A DNA stretch of 64,000 nt from Amycolatopsis arida (GTDB lineage Bacteria > Actinomycetota > Actinomycetes > Mycobacteriales > Pseudonocardiaceae): positions 625,731 through 689,730 of the forward strand of contig NZ_FOWW01000001.1 in assembly GCF_900115565.1 (NCBI RefSeq), given 5' to 3'. The notes beneath the pieces were generated by a model. The model worked only from the letters and a program-made list of their open reading frames with translations. It was not told the origin of the DNA and did no database searches. Below, in pieces: positions 52,734-61,380 of this stretch. Numbering within the stretch: the first letter of the stretch is position 1; each line of letters begins with the position of its first letter. A program made the position numbers and the translations under genes.

Positions 52734-52839
52734 GGTCACGCTATCGGACCGCGTACGAGGCTGGCAACGCACGCCCCACCAGGGGAATCGAGCAGGATGC
52801 GAGTTGAGCTCCGGTGGGCCGAGGACAATACTCCGAGTA

Positions 52840-52887
52840 ATGCCATCCGCGCCGTCGCCGATGTTTCTCCTGGTGCGGCACGGGTAG
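52840..52887 (+). pseudogene. Vestigial histidine-phosphatase-like start
   Basis: A 15-codon frame encodes MPSAPSPMFLLVRHG and then TAG. FLLVRHG is the start motif of the histidine phosphatase family (LVRHGxT). If TAG were CAG it would read RHGQPT. Nothing phosphatase-like follows, so at most this is a fragment; chance is possible. Confidence 0.3.
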
Positions 52888-52974
52888 CCCACGCGTGAAT
52901 CGACCTGCGTGTTCGCCTCACGCGGACGCCCAGCGGCTTCGCCTGCGTGCTGACGCTGAGTGAAGGGAGCGGTG

Positions 52975-53160
52975 ATGGACAGCCTCAGGATGGAGAGGTC
53001 GGGGACGGAACCGGCACGCCGTGCCGGAGCAGTGGCATCCCCGGCCTGCCGGACACTTCCGCTCGGCACCCTGCCGAGCAGCCCGGAGGTCCCGTGGGTG
53101 CCGGCGCCGCGCGCGGAGGACGACGGCTTCGAGCCGACCATCGTGCGCGGCCGCGAGTAG
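52975..53160 (+). CDS. Small hypothetical protein
   Basis: A 61-residue frame with an excellent ribosome binding site (AAGGGAG, 6 bp before ATG). It is Pro/Arg/Ala-rich with an acidic end (EDDGFEPTIVRGRE). No family is recognised. It ends 17 bp before the stop of the convergent membrane-protein gene. The strong start signal is the main support. Confidence 0.45.
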   Translation: MDSLRMERSGTEPARRAGAVASPACRTLPLGTLPSSPEVPWVPAPRAEDDGFEPTIVRGRE

Positions 53161-53177
53161 GGCTCGCCACCCGGGGA

Positions 53178-53876
53178 TCACCAGCCCGGCGGGCGCGGCA
53201 TCGGCGGGAGTGCGGGCATCTCCTCGCGCATCCGACGCTCCATCTCCTCCAGCATCGGCTCAATGGCCTCGCGGGCCTCGCGGGCCTCGCGCATCCGGTC
53301 CTCCGCCTCCCGCGCCGGTGCGTGGGGCCGCCGTTCCGGGGTGCCCGCCGGCACCTCCTGCCGCGCGGCCGGCGGTGGCTCGGCCGGCTCCGCCGACTCC
53401 GCCGGCGTCTCCCCGGCGGAGGCGGTGGAGTCGGCGCCGGGCACCGTGACCACCGGCGGCGACGGCTGACCGACCAGCGGCGCGCCGTCGACCTGCCGGC
53501 CGCTGGACCCCAGCACCACCGCGCCCAGCACGCCGAGCACCACCACCGCGCCCGCCCCGCTCAGCAGCGTCCACGCCAGGGGGCCGGAGTCGCGGCGGCG
53601 GGCCGGCTCGGGTGCGACGACGACCGGCAGTGGCGCGGTGTCGTCCGGAAGGGCGGCGTTCTCCGGGGGCCGAGTTCCGAGTGCACGCTCGCCGCCGGTG
53701 CCGCCGGCGCCGGTGCAGTCCTCGGGCGGGCCGGCGCCGCCGGCGCTCGTGGTCCCGGAGGCGAGGTGGTCCGGCCGGTCCACCCGCCGGGGACGGCGCA
53801 GCGGGGCCGTCCGCGCCCGCCCGACCAGCTCGGCCACGGTGACCCGCTCCGCGGGGTTGCGCGCGGTCCGAGCCAT
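53178..53876 (-). CDS. Single-pass membrane protein with C-terminal charged helix
   Basis: A 232-residue protein with a cytoplasmic N-terminus (residues 1-100; ERVTVAELVGRAR near the start), one membrane helix (about 103-128), a Pro/Ala/Ser-rich linker and a C-terminal Glu/Arg/Met-rich helix (about 185-225: MREAREAREAIEPMLEEMER) that may be a coiled coil. No known domain. GGGAGGTGG precedes the ATG at 53876. Confidence 0.72.
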   Translation of the reverse strand: MARTARNPAERVTVAELVGRARTAPLRRPRRVDRPDHLASGTTSAGGAGPPEDCTGAGGTGGERALGTRPPENAALPDDTAPLPVVVAPEPARRRDSGPLAWTLLSGAGAVVVLGVLGAVVLGSSGRQVDGAPLVGQPSPPVVTVPGADSTASAGETPAESAEPAEPPPAARQEVPAGTPERRPHAPAREAEDRMREAREAREAIEPMLEEMERRMREEMPALPPMPRPPGW

Positions 53877-54054
53877 CGACCACCTCCCACCCGGCTCCCA
53901 CCACCCGGCGGGAGCCCCGTCACCCGGCACCGCCCGTTCGGGCGGCCCTGGACGGGTGCATGCTAGGGACGCCGCCCGGCGGAAGGCAAAGCGGGCGGGT
54001 AACCGTTGTCACTCGGATGACAACCACGTCGCGACCGCGGGTAACACTTGACGC

Positions 54055-54903
54055 GTGGACGGTACCGGGTTGTTCGACGGCTGGCTGCCGCGCGAGCTGG
54101 AAAGCCTGCTCGCTGCCGGCCGCACCTTGCTGCCCAGCGTGTCGATGCCGGCGGTGCCGACCAGCCCGTCGGGGATGGTCGAGACCGCCGTGCACGTCGT
54201 GGGCGACCGGCTGGTGGGCCGTCGGCTGACCGCGCGGGTCGCCGAGCACGACGTCGCCTTCACGCTCGGCGAGCTGGACTGCCGCGTCGCGTCGGTCGGG
54301 CTGCTCGGCCGGGCGGACGTGGGTGACCTGCGGCTGGTGGCCGAGGACGTCGACTGGCCGGGCGGGCCGTTGCGCCGGGTCACCGTGGTCGGCCGGGACG
54401 TGCGGGTCCGCTCGCTGCCCACCCCCGCCCTGGTCGCCGCCACGGTCGAGGTCGACATCACCGTCGCCGCCGACGTGCTGCGCGCCAGGGTGGCCGAGGC
54501 CCGGCCGGGCGTCGACGTCGAGCTCGACCCCGACGGCACCCTGCGGCTGCGCTCGACCCGCCGGCCGTGGTGGGGCAGCGTCGAGGTCGAGCCGCGGGTG
54601 GTCGACGCGGACGTCCTGCTGCGCCCGGTGGCCGCGCACGCCCTCGGCCGGCGGATCCGGCTGCCCCGCCGGCTGCGCCACGTTCCGGTGTCCCTGCCGG
54701 CACTGCGCGACGGCCCGGTGGGGCTGCGGCTCACCGGGGTGGACACCGGCGCCGGGGAGGTCGTGCTGCGCGGCACGGCCGACGCCTGGCGGGACCGGCT
54801 GGCCACCGTGCCGCTCACCGGCCTGCTCGGGTGGCTCGGCACGATCGCCGGCACCCTGACCGTGCCCCTCCCCCTGATGCCGCCTCGTGCGGAGCCGGCA
54901 TGA
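54055..54903 (+). CDS. DUF2993 (LmeA-like) protein
   Basis: A 282-residue protein with the DUF2993 pattern (VEVDITVAADVLRARV, LPRRLRHVPVSLPALRDG). The family includes mycobacterial LmeA, a periplasmic mannosyltransferase-associated lipid-binding protein. No signal peptide is apparent here, which is unusual. The stop overlaps the next ATG (ATGA), coupling it to an acyl-CoA synthetase-like gene, so a lipid-related role is plausible. Confidence 0.85.
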   Translation: MDGTGLFDGWLPRELESLLAAGRTLLPSVSMPAVPTSPSGMVETAVHVVGDRLVGRRLTARVAEHDVAFTLGELDCRVASVGLLGRADVGDLRLVAEDVDWPGGPLRRVTVVGRDVRVRSLPTPALVAATVEVDITVAADVLRARVAEARPGVDVELDPDGTLRLRSTRRPWWGSVEVEPRVVDADVLLRPVAAHALGRRIRLPRRLRHVPVSLPALRDGPVGLRLTGVDTGAGEVVLRGTADAWRDRLATVPLTGLLGWLGTIAGTLTVPLPLMPPRAEPA

Positions 54904-56579
54904 GCACGCCCCTGCGCACCGCGACCGGGGCGCTCGCCGCGCTCGCCACCTCCGGGCTGCTCCGCCCGGCCGGGCCGCGGGCCGCCGCCGGCGCGGCCCG
55001 CGCGCTGTACCGGTTCGGCCGCACGCCCGCGACGCTGCTGGCCGTGGCCGCGGCGCGCCACCCGGACCGCCCGGTGATGATCGACGACGCCGGCGTCGTG
55101 ACCTACGGGGAGGTGCAGCGCCGGGCCGAGGCGGTCGCCGCGGGGCTGGCCGCCGAGCTGCCGGCGCCGCCACGCACGCTGGCGATCCTGTGCCGCAACC
55201 ACCGCGGCTTCCTCGTCGCGCTGGCCGCCGGGGCGCAGCTCGGGTGCGAGCTGGTCTTCGTCAACACCGAGCTGCCCGCGGCGCAACTCGCCAGGGTCCT
55301 CGACCGGCACCGGCCGGACGTGCTGGTGCACGACGACGAGTTCACCGGCGCCGTCGGGGACGTCACCGACGTCACCGACGTCACCGGCTTCACCGACTTC
55401 ACCGGGCTGGCCGTCCTCGCCGAGCCCACCGCCGAACCCACCGCCGAACCCACTGACGAACCCACTGACGAAACCACTGCCGGACGGGTCGCCGGCCGCA
55501 CGCTGGACTCGTTGGCCGCGCGGGGCGGTCCCGCTCCGCCGCGGGTGCGCGGGTCGGTGCGGCTGACCCTGCTCACCTCCGGCACCACCGGGCTGGCGAA
55601 GGGAGTCCCGCGGGCGCCACGGTTCGCCGGGCTGGTCGGCCTCGCCGCGAGCGGGCTGGCCACCGCGCGGCTGCGGGCCGGCGAGCGGGTGCTGGTCGCG
55701 CCGCCGTTCTTCCACGGGTTCGGCCTGCTGATGCTCGTCGGCGCCATCGGCGTGGGCGGCACCGTGGTGTGCGCGCGGCGGTTCGACGCGGAGCGGGCCC
55801 TCGCCGCCGTCGAGCGGCACCGGGTCGGCGTGCTGGTCGGTGTCCCGGTGATGTTCCAGCGGCTGCTGGCCGTGCCCGAGCGGCACGACACGTCGTCGCT
55901 GCGGCTCGCGATGACCGGCGCCGCGCCGCTGCCGGCCACCACGGCCGCGGAGCTCACCGCCCGGTTCGGGCCCATCCTGGTCAACGGCTACGGCTCGACC
56001 GAGGTCGGCGTGGTCTCCCTCGCCGGTCCCGACGACCTCCGCGCCGCGCCGGGCACCGTGGGGCGGCCGGTGCTCGGGGTGTCGGTGCGGATCCTGCGGC
56101 CCGACCGGACCCCAGCCGGGCCCGGGGAGACCGGCTCGATCTTCGTCCGCGGCGGGCTGGCGTTCTCCGGCTACACCCCCGATCCACAAAGGACGGTGCG
56201 GGGCAAGGAGGTGGTCGGCGGCCACGTGGACACCGGCGACGTCGGCCACCTCGATACCGCCGGGCGGCTGTACGTGGAAGGGCGCGCGGACGACATGATC
56301 GTGTCCGGCGGGGAGAACGTGTTCCCCGGCGAGGTGACCGAGGCGCTGCTCACCCACCCCGCCGTGCGGGACGCGGCGGTGGTCGGGGTGCCGGACCCGG
56401 AGTTCGGGCAGGTGCTGCGGGCATTCCTGGTCACCGGGCCCGAGCGGCCGGACGCCGCCGAGCTGAAGGCCCACCTGCGCCGCGACCTGGAGCGGTACAA
56501 GGTGCCGAAGGAGTTCCGGTTCGTCGACACGATTCCGCGCAACGCCACCGGGAAGGTGCTGCGCGGCGAGCTCGGCTGA
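54900..56579 (+). CDS. Acyl-CoA synthetase/AMP-dependent ligase
   Basis: A 559-residue ANL-superfamily enzyme: P-loop-like TSGTTGLAKGV, NGYGSTEVG, then GDVGHLD, GRADDMIVSGGENVFP and the C-terminal NATGKVLR lysine. It adenylates a carboxylic (probably fatty) acid. An insertion of about 40 residues in the N-domain (about 155-195) is encoded by two minisatellites. The GTG/ATG overlap with the DUF2993 gene indicates an operon. Confidence 0.93.
   Translation: MSTPLRTATGALAALATSGLLRPAGPRAAAGAARALYRFGRTPATLLAVAAARHPDRPVMIDDAGVVTYGEVQRRAEAVAAGLAAELPAPPRTLAILCRNHRGFLVALAAGAQLGCELVFVNTELPAAQLARVLDRHRPDVLVHDDEFTGAVGDVTDVTDVTGFTDFTGLAVLAEPTAEPTAEPTDEPTDETTAGRVAGRTLDSLAARGGPAPPRVRGSVRLTLLTSGTTGLAKGVPRAPRFAGLVGLAASGLATARLRAGERVLVAPPFFHGFGLLMLVGAIGVGGTVVCARRFDAERALAAVERHRVGVLVGVPVMFQRLLAVPERHDTSSLRLAMTGAAPLPATTAAELTARFGPILVNGYGSTEVGVVSLAGPDDLRAAPGTVGRPVLGVSVRILRPDRTPAGPGETGSIFVRGGLAFSGYTPDPQRTVRGKEVVGGHVDTGDVGHLDTAGRLYVEGRADDMIVSGGENVFPGEVTEALLTHPAVRDAAVVGVPDPEFGQVLRAFLVTGPERPDAAELKAHLRRDLERYKVPKEFRFVDTIPRNATGKVLRGELG
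55362..55406 (+). repeat. Five-copy 9-bp minisatellite inside the ligase gene
   Basis: Units GTCACCGAC (55362, 55371) with variants GTCACCGGC, TTCACCGAC and TTCACCGGG up to 55406, encoding VTD/VTG/FTD-type triplets. Confidence 0.85.
55422..55481 (+). repeat. Five-copy 12-bp minisatellite inside the ligase gene
   Basis: Units at 55422, 55434, 55446, 55458 and 55470, of the type GAACCCACCGCC or GAACCCACTGAC, encoding EPTA/EPTD repeats. It lies 15 bp after the 9-bp array. Confidence 0.88.
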
Positions 56580-56598
56580 GCTCTCGTTTCGGGCTCGG

Positions 56599-57399
56599 CT
56601 ACCCGGGTTTGCGGGCCACCGCGCCGAGCAGCCAGCCGGACCGGTCGAGCGGGTCGGCGGTCTCGGCTTCCGGCCGCCAGTTCCCGACGTAGACCAGGCC
56701 CGGTGGCACCAGCTCCAGGCCGGCGAAGAACGACTCGACCTGGGCGCGGGTGCGGCGGGCATCGCCACCGCGGCGGAGGAAGCCGCGGTAGAGCTCCTGC
56801 GCGCGGCCGAGCAGGTCGGACCGGCCGTCGGAGACGACGTGGGACATCGCGAGGTAGCCGCCGGGCGGGAGCGCGTCGCGGAGGGTGGCGACGACGTCGG
56901 AGGGGCGGTCGGTGTCGGTGAGGAAGTAGACGATGCCCACCAGCAGGATCGCGAGCGGGCGGTCGAAGTCGAGCAGCCGGCGCACGGCGGGGTGGGCCAG
57001 CAGCTCCGCCGGCCGGCGGAGGTCGGCCTCGGCGACGGCGACGGCGCGGTCGCCGGCCAGCAGCGCGTCGGCGTGGGCGAGCACGACCGGGTCGTTGTCG
57101 ACGTAGACCACCCGGGTGGCCGGGGCGATGCGGCGGGCCACCTGGTGAACGTTCTCCTGGGTGGGCAGGCCGGTGCCGATGTCGAGGAACTGGCGGACGC
57201 CGCGGGCGGTGAGGTGGCGGACGACGCGGCCGAGGAAGGCCCGGTTGTCGCGGGCCATCGTCCTGGCCTCGGGAGCGACGCGGAGGAGCTGCTCGGCGAG
57301 CTCGCGGTCGCAGGGGTAGTTGGTGGTGCCGCCGAGGAAGTAGTCGTAGATGCGGGCAATGTTGGGGATGGTGTCGTCGATCGTCACCCGCTCACACAT
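56599..57399 (-). CDS. SAM-dependent methyltransferase (DUF574-like)
   Basis: A 266-residue protein of the actinobacterial family with start TIPNIARIYDYFLGG, the SAM-binding motif FLDIGTGLPTQENVH, VVYVDNDPVVLAHADALL, and ILLVGIVYFLTD. The family is large in Streptomyces and Pseudonocardiaceae, acts in the cytoplasm, and has no defined substrate. A TATGGT box just before the ATG suggests a leaderless transcript. Confidence 0.92.
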   Translation of the reverse strand: MCERVTIDDTIPNIARIYDYFLGGTTNYPCDRELAEQLLRVAPEARTMARDNRAFLGRVVRHLTARGVRQFLDIGTGLPTQENVHQVARRIAPATRVVYVDNDPVVLAHADALLAGDRAVAVAEADLRRPAELLAHPAVRRLLDFDRPLAILLVGIVYFLTDTDRPSDVVATLRDALPPGGYLAMSHVVSDGRSDLLGRAQELYRGFLRRGGDARRTRAQVESFFAGLELVPPGLVYVGNWRPEAETADPLDRSGWLLGAVARKPG

Positions 57400-57556
57400 C
57401 CGCCCACCATACCGATTAATCGCGCTGGGGCACCCGTTCGGCGCAAGCTCATGAGGACACCCGGCCGACATCACTCGAACGGGTAGCCGTGTCGGGTCGG
57501 CGGCGGCGGGACGGGAACCTTGTGACCGGCCGGCCGGCGGGGCAGACTGTGCGGCC

Positions 57557-58585
57557 ATGGCGAGGTTACGGCTGCCCCGGGTCCTGTCCGTGTTCGTGGT
57601 CGTCGCCGCGATGCTCGGTGTCGTGGCACCGGCGCAAGCCGAGCCGGGGTCGGCGCGGGGGTGGCGCCCGGTGAACCCCCGGCCGAGCACGGTCGAGCTG
57701 GCGGTGGAGCTGCAGAAGCTGCAGCTGGTCAGCCGGGGCGCGGTGCGGGCGACGCCGATCGGGCGGTCCAACCAGGGTCGTCCGGTGTGGAGCGCGCGGG
57801 TGGGGCACGGGCCGCTGCGGATCCTGTACGTCACCCAGCAGCACGGGGACGAGCCGCTGGGTACCCCGGCGGCGCTGGCGTTCCTGCGGGAGGCCGGGGT
57901 GGGCAACAGCGCCTACCAGCGGTGGTTGCGGTCGCGGGTGACGGTGGACGTGATCGTGCGGGCGAACCCGGACGGGCACGAGCTCAACTGGCGGTACAAC
58001 TACGCGCCGGACGCCGACCCCGAGTTCGGCGAGCCCGGCAAGGGCTACGACATCAACCGGTACCACAACCCGTCGCTGGCGCCGGAGGACAACCCGGCCA
58101 CCGAGGCGGGGTTGATCCAGCGGCACTACGCGGAGACGTCGCCGGCGATCGTGGTGGACTACCACATGCAGGGCCGCTACCGGGACGACGCCGGGCGGGA
58201 GATCACGGCGTCGGTGATGTGGCCGACGCACCCGGACGTGTCCGCGGAGGCGGTGACGCTGGCGAAGCGGGTGACGGTGGTGGCGCACCGGGCGATGACC
58301 GCCGCGGGCGGCAACGTGTCGCGGTACCCGGGCGGGAACTACGAGGGGATCGCGCGGAACGCGTACGGGTTGCGCGGGAGCGGGAGCGTGCTGGTCGAGC
58401 TGAGCGCGATGGGTCCGGAGCATGAGCAGGCACAGATCCGCTCGGGATTCGCGGCGATGCTGGCGATCGCGCAGACCGCGGCGAACGGCACGCTGCAGGC
58501 GGTGGACCCGGCACTCGCCGAGCAGATCCCTCCACGCGGCGCCCCCATCCGCGACGAGTCCCTGGCCCTCTCGGCGACCGACTGA
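57557..58585 (+). CDS. Secreted M14-family zinc carboxypeptidase
   Basis: A 342-residue exported protein with Sec signal (about 1-28). The M14 active site is visible: zinc ligands H96 and E99 (QQHGDEP) and H203 (VDYHMQG), substrate-binding ANPDG and R in NRY, and the general base E281 (LVELSAMG). Bacterial relatives cleave C-terminal residues or peptidoglycan peptides; the substrate here is unknown. Confidence 0.9.
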   Translation: MARLRLPRVLSVFVVVAAMLGVVAPAQAEPGSARGWRPVNPRPSTVELAVELQKLQLVSRGAVRATPIGRSNQGRPVWSARVGHGPLRILYVTQQHGDEPLGTPAALAFLREAGVGNSAYQRWLRSRVTVDVIVRANPDGHELNWRYNYAPDADPEFGEPGKGYDINRYHNPSLAPEDNPATEAGLIQRHYAETSPAIVVDYHMQGRYRDDAGREITASVMWPTHPDVSAEAVTLAKRVTVVAHRAMTAAGGNVSRYPGGNYEGIARNAYGLRGSGSVLVELSAMGPEHEQAQIRSGFAAMLAIAQTAANGTLQAVDPALAEQIPPRGAPIRDESLALSATD

Positions 58586-58599
58586 CCAAGTTTCGTGCG

Positions 58600-58835
58600 T
58601 CACCTACGGGCGTCCCGCCGGCGCCACCACTCGCCGAGCACGACTCCCAGCAGCAGCACGATCGCGACGGCGGCGATGTTGCCCCAGTCCTCGGGCAGTG
58701 CCACGGAGGGCCAGGTAGGCGAGGGCAGCACAGCCCTGGAGCGCCAACACCCGCGCCCACGGTGAACCACGGCCACCGGGGCGCGGGCGAGCAGACCTCA
58801 TCAAACCTGGTCCGGCCCTCATCAGAGTCACTCAT
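58600..58835 (-). pseudogene. Small two-helix membrane protein with two frameshifts
   Basis: Three frames together give a coherent protein of about 80 residues: MSDSDEGRTRFDEVCSPAP and TVGAG, then LALQGCAALAYLALRG (helix 1) in the second frame, then ALPEDWGNIAAVAIVLLL and GEWWRRRDARR (helix 2) in the third. Single-base indels near 58749 (G run) and 58702 would explain it. Decay or sequencing errors. Confidence 0.6.
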
Positions 58836-58885
58836 CGCCCCACGACCAACCTCCAGGGCGGCACTTCCACACTTCGAGAGCCGCC

Positions 58886-59215
58886 CTACCGCGACTTCTT
58901 CTTGTCCAAAAGCCGCAAGATTGATCCCACCGCAATAATAAGCAGAGTCAGCACCGTGGCGAATACAATCAAGAATACCACGTCAGCTAACCCAAACGGG
59001 AGAGTTACGACAAAGCACGAAAACCAGATTATTAGAACAACTATGGCGACGCCGCGCCACCTTCCAGCAGAGATTCCGCTTGTCGAACTCTCCAGTTTCC
59101 CCGGGTGCGAGTAAGTGCTGCTGAGACCCGCGCGTTGTTGACCCAACGAGAACGATTGAAGCCCGAGCCGGCGCCGACACCGCCTCGGCCAGGGGACGCT
59201 TCCGGCGGACATATC
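58886..59215 (-). CDS. Small membrane protein, start uncertain
   Basis: The last 60 residues contain two hydrophobic helices (VAIVVLIIWFSCFVVTLPFG and VVFLIVFATVLTLLIIAVG) and a basic end (LLDKKKSR). The DNA of this part is clearly more AT-rich than its surroundings. Upstream in frame there is a start at 59215, but the residues between are Arg/Ser-rich and not convincing; the true start may be an unusual codon near 59100. No family recognised. The AT-rich composition hints at transfer. Confidence 0.5.
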   Translation of the reverse strand, partial: DMSAGSVPWPRRCRRRLGLQSFSLGQQRAGLSSTYSHPGKLESSTSGISAGRWRGVAIVVLIIWFSCFVVTLPFGLADVVFLIVFATVLTLLIIAVGSILRLLDKKKSR

Positions 59216-59386
59216 GACACCCTCGACCACCCGTTACCGGCGAGACTCGCCCGTTCGGCCCCGCCCGTTCGACGGGTCACGGCGGGTTTCGGCGGAACCA
59301 CTCCCCCGTTCGGCCCCTGCGTCCGTTCGGACCATCCCACCTCCCGGACGCCCTTTCGGAGCGGCCCGGGCGCCCTAGAATGAGGC

Positions 59387-59776
59387 ATGGCCGACGTGTC
59401 CGGCTTCCCGCTGACGAACCTGATGGTGTACGCGGTGGTGGCGGTGACACCCGTGATGGTGTTCTGGGCCGCGCTACGGCTCGTCGCGTTCGCCCAGACG
59501 GTGCGCCGCACCACGCCGGCGATGCCGCACCCGCCGATCGAGCGCCTGGCCGCCGACCTGCGCCGGGTCCGCCGAACGCTGGCCGACTTCGAGGAGGGGA
59601 CGCCGGTGGTGCGCCGGCGTGGCGCCCGCCAGGCCTACGACGCACTGCTGATCCAGGCGTGCGTGGCACTCGACGTCGAGCACACGCTCGACCGGTTGCC
59701 CGAGGGAATCGAGCGCGAGATGGAGCGCCTGCGCGTCGAGGAGTCGCTGCGGTCGGCCGGGCTGTTCATCCACTGA
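59387..59776 (+). CDS. Uncharacterised single-helix membrane protein
   Basis: A 129-residue protein with one membrane helix (about 10-35) and a soluble helical part (PPIERLAADLRRVRRTLADF, later LIQACVALDVEHTLDRLP). It has the look of a conserved actinobacterial protein but no domain is recognised. TAGAAT (59376-59381) lies 5 bp before the ATG, suggesting a leaderless transcript. Confidence 0.72.
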   Translation: MADVSGFPLTNLMVYAVVAVTPVMVFWAALRLVAFAQTVRRTTPAMPHPPIERLAADLRRVRRTLADFEEGTPVVRRRGARQAYDALLIQACVALDVEHTLDRLPEGIEREMERLRVEESLRSAGLFIH

Positions 59777-59791
59777 ACCGCCGCGGAAAAC

Positions 59792-59814
59792 GCCATGAAG
59801 GCCACCTTCATGGC
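59792..59814. terminator. Hairpin after the gene at 59387
   Basis: GCCATGAAG (59792-59800) and CTTCATGGC (59806-59814) form a perfect 9-bp stem with a 5-nt loop. Similar hairpins are, to my recollection, frequent between genes in Pseudonocardiaceae. Confidence 0.75.
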
Positions 59815-59870
59815 ACGGGGCGGCGGTGTCCCAGCACGGCGGTGTCGGTGACCCGCGCTAGCCTCGGCCC

Positions 59871-60701
59871 GTGATCGAGCAGATCGGTATCCCCACCGCG
59901 GCGGGCACCTTCGACGCGATCGCCGCGGGCCCGGCGGACGGCCGGCCCGTGCTGCTGCTGCACGGCTTCCCGGAAGCGGCCGTCTCGTGGGAGCACCAGG
60001 TGGCGACGCTCGGCGCTGCCGGCTTCCGCGCGGTGGCACCGGACCAGCGCGGCTACTCGCCCGGGGTGCGGCCGGAGGACCCCGCGGCATACGGGATCGG
60101 CGAGCTCGTCGGCGACGTGCTGGGCATCGCCGAGGCGCTCGGCTGGTCCCGGTTCGACCTGGCGGGGCACGACTGGGGCGCGGCCGTGGGGTGGTGGACC
60201 GCCGACGCGCACCCCGACCGGCTGCGCACCCTCACCGCGGTGTCGACCCCGCACCCCGGCGCGCTCGCGGCGGCGCTCCGCACGGACGACGACCAGCGGC
60301 TGCGCTCCGGGTACATGATCGAGTGGCGGCAGCGCGGGGTCACCGAGCGGCGGATGCTGGCGGACGGCGCCGAGGCGCTGCGGCGGATGTTCGAGTGGAA
60401 GGTGCCGCCGAGCCGGGTCGACGAGTACGTGCGCCGGCTGCGCGAGCCCGGCGCGCTCACCGCGGCGCTGAACTGGTACCGCGCGGGGCGCCCGGACGGC
60501 CGCATCGGCAGGATCAGCGTGCCGACCCTGTACGTGTGGAGCACCGAGGACGTCGCGTTCGGCTCCACGGCCGCGCTCGACACGGAGAACTGGGTGACCG
60601 GGCCGTACACGTTCGAGATGCTGGAGGACGTCAGCCACTGGGTGCCCGAGGAGGTGCCGGAGCTGCTCACCGGGTTGCTGCTGCGCCATCTCGGGCAGTG
60701 A
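59871..60701 (+). CDS. Alpha/beta hydrolase, epoxide-hydrolase type
   Basis: A 276-residue enzyme with HGFPE oxyanion motif, nucleophile elbow GHDWGA (Asp nucleophile), acid in STEDVAFG and catalytic His in VSHWVPEE. This set is typical of epoxide hydrolases and dehalogenase relatives. The GTG at 59871 has TAGCCT closely upstream, so translation may be leaderless. Confidence 0.9.
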   Translation: MIEQIGIPTAAGTFDAIAAGPADGRPVLLLHGFPEAAVSWEHQVATLGAAGFRAVAPDQRGYSPGVRPEDPAAYGIGELVGDVLGIAEALGWSRFDLAGHDWGAAVGWWTADAHPDRLRTLTAVSTPHPGALAAALRTDDDQRLRSGYMIEWRQRGVTERRMLADGAEALRRMFEWKVPPSRVDEYVRRLREPGALTAALNWYRAGRPDGRIGRISVPTLYVWSTEDVAFGSTAALDTENWVTGPYTFEMLEDVSHWVPEEVPELLTGLLLRHLGQ

Positions 60702-60757
60702 GCGGCGGCGCGAGCGGCAGCGGCCGGTCCGGGGCGCCAGGGCCGGGCCGGCCCGGG

Positions 60758-61225
60758 TCAGCCCGCCCTGCCCGCTCCGGCGGCACCGTCGTCCCCGGCG
60801 GGGGCGCTCGTCCCGGTGCGACCTCCGTTCCCGTTCGGGCCACCGTCGCCGTTCGGCGTGCCGCCCGCGTCGAGGCGTCGCAGCCGGGCGATCTCCGCGC
60901 GGGCCTCGGCCAGCTCGGCCTCCAGGTCGAGGATGCGCCGGGCCGCGGCCAGCGTGTGCCCCTCGTCGACGAGCTCGCGCAGCCGGCCGGCCACGCCGAG
61001 CTGGTGCCGCGAGTAGCGACGGTGGCCCCCGCTGGACCGCTGCGGCGACACCGCGCCGGCGGTGTCCAGGCTGCGCAGGAACGGCTGCTCCACCCCGAGC
61101 AGCTCGGCGGCCTGCCCCGTGGTGTAGGCGGGGTAGTGCTCGTCGTCGAGCCTGTCCAGCCGCGTCGTGCCCACCTCGCCGTGCCGGAACCCGTCGTCGC
61201 GGGCCTGCCTGCCCTGGCCTTCCAT
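60758..61225 (-). CDS. MerR-family regulator beside the hsp20 locus
   Basis: A 155-residue regulator. The winged HTH (about 28-95: YTTGQAAELLGVEQPFLRSL, SGGHRRYSRHQL) is followed by a coiled coil (about 90-125) and a Gly/Ala/Pro-rich tail, without sensor cysteines. HspR-type MerR proteins control hsp20 and chaperone genes in actinobacteria; adjacency to hsp20 suggests such a role here. ATG 61225 is preferred over GTG 61240. Confidence 0.85.
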   Translation of the reverse strand: MEGQGRQARDDGFRHGEVGTTRLDRLDDEHYPAYTTGQAAELLGVEQPFLRSLDTAGAVSPQRSSGGHRRYSRHQLGVAGRLRELVDEGHTLAAARRILDLEAELAEARAEIARLRRLDAGGTPNGDGGPNGNGGRTGTSAPAGDDGAAGAGRAG

Positions 61226-61296
61226 GCCGCTCGACCTCACCTCGTCGCCGTCCTGATCGCGTCCAGCTCGAACATCACCTTATCTTGCGTAGCTGG

Positions 61297-61325
61297 TTGA
61301 CAAAACCTGCACTCGTCATTATAAG
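61297..61325 (+). promoter_or_regulatory. Near-consensus housekeeping promoter
   Basis: TTGACA (61297-61302), 17-bp spacer, TATAAG (61320-61325). It is the best primary-sigma promoter in the window and precedes the gene at 61381 by about 50 nt. The surrounding AT-rich gap also separates the divergent MerR gene. Confidence 0.8.
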
Positions 61326-61380
61326 AAAAGTAGATCGGTCAACTGCCGGGTGACAGTGGTCCGCCGGGAGGGTGATCGCG

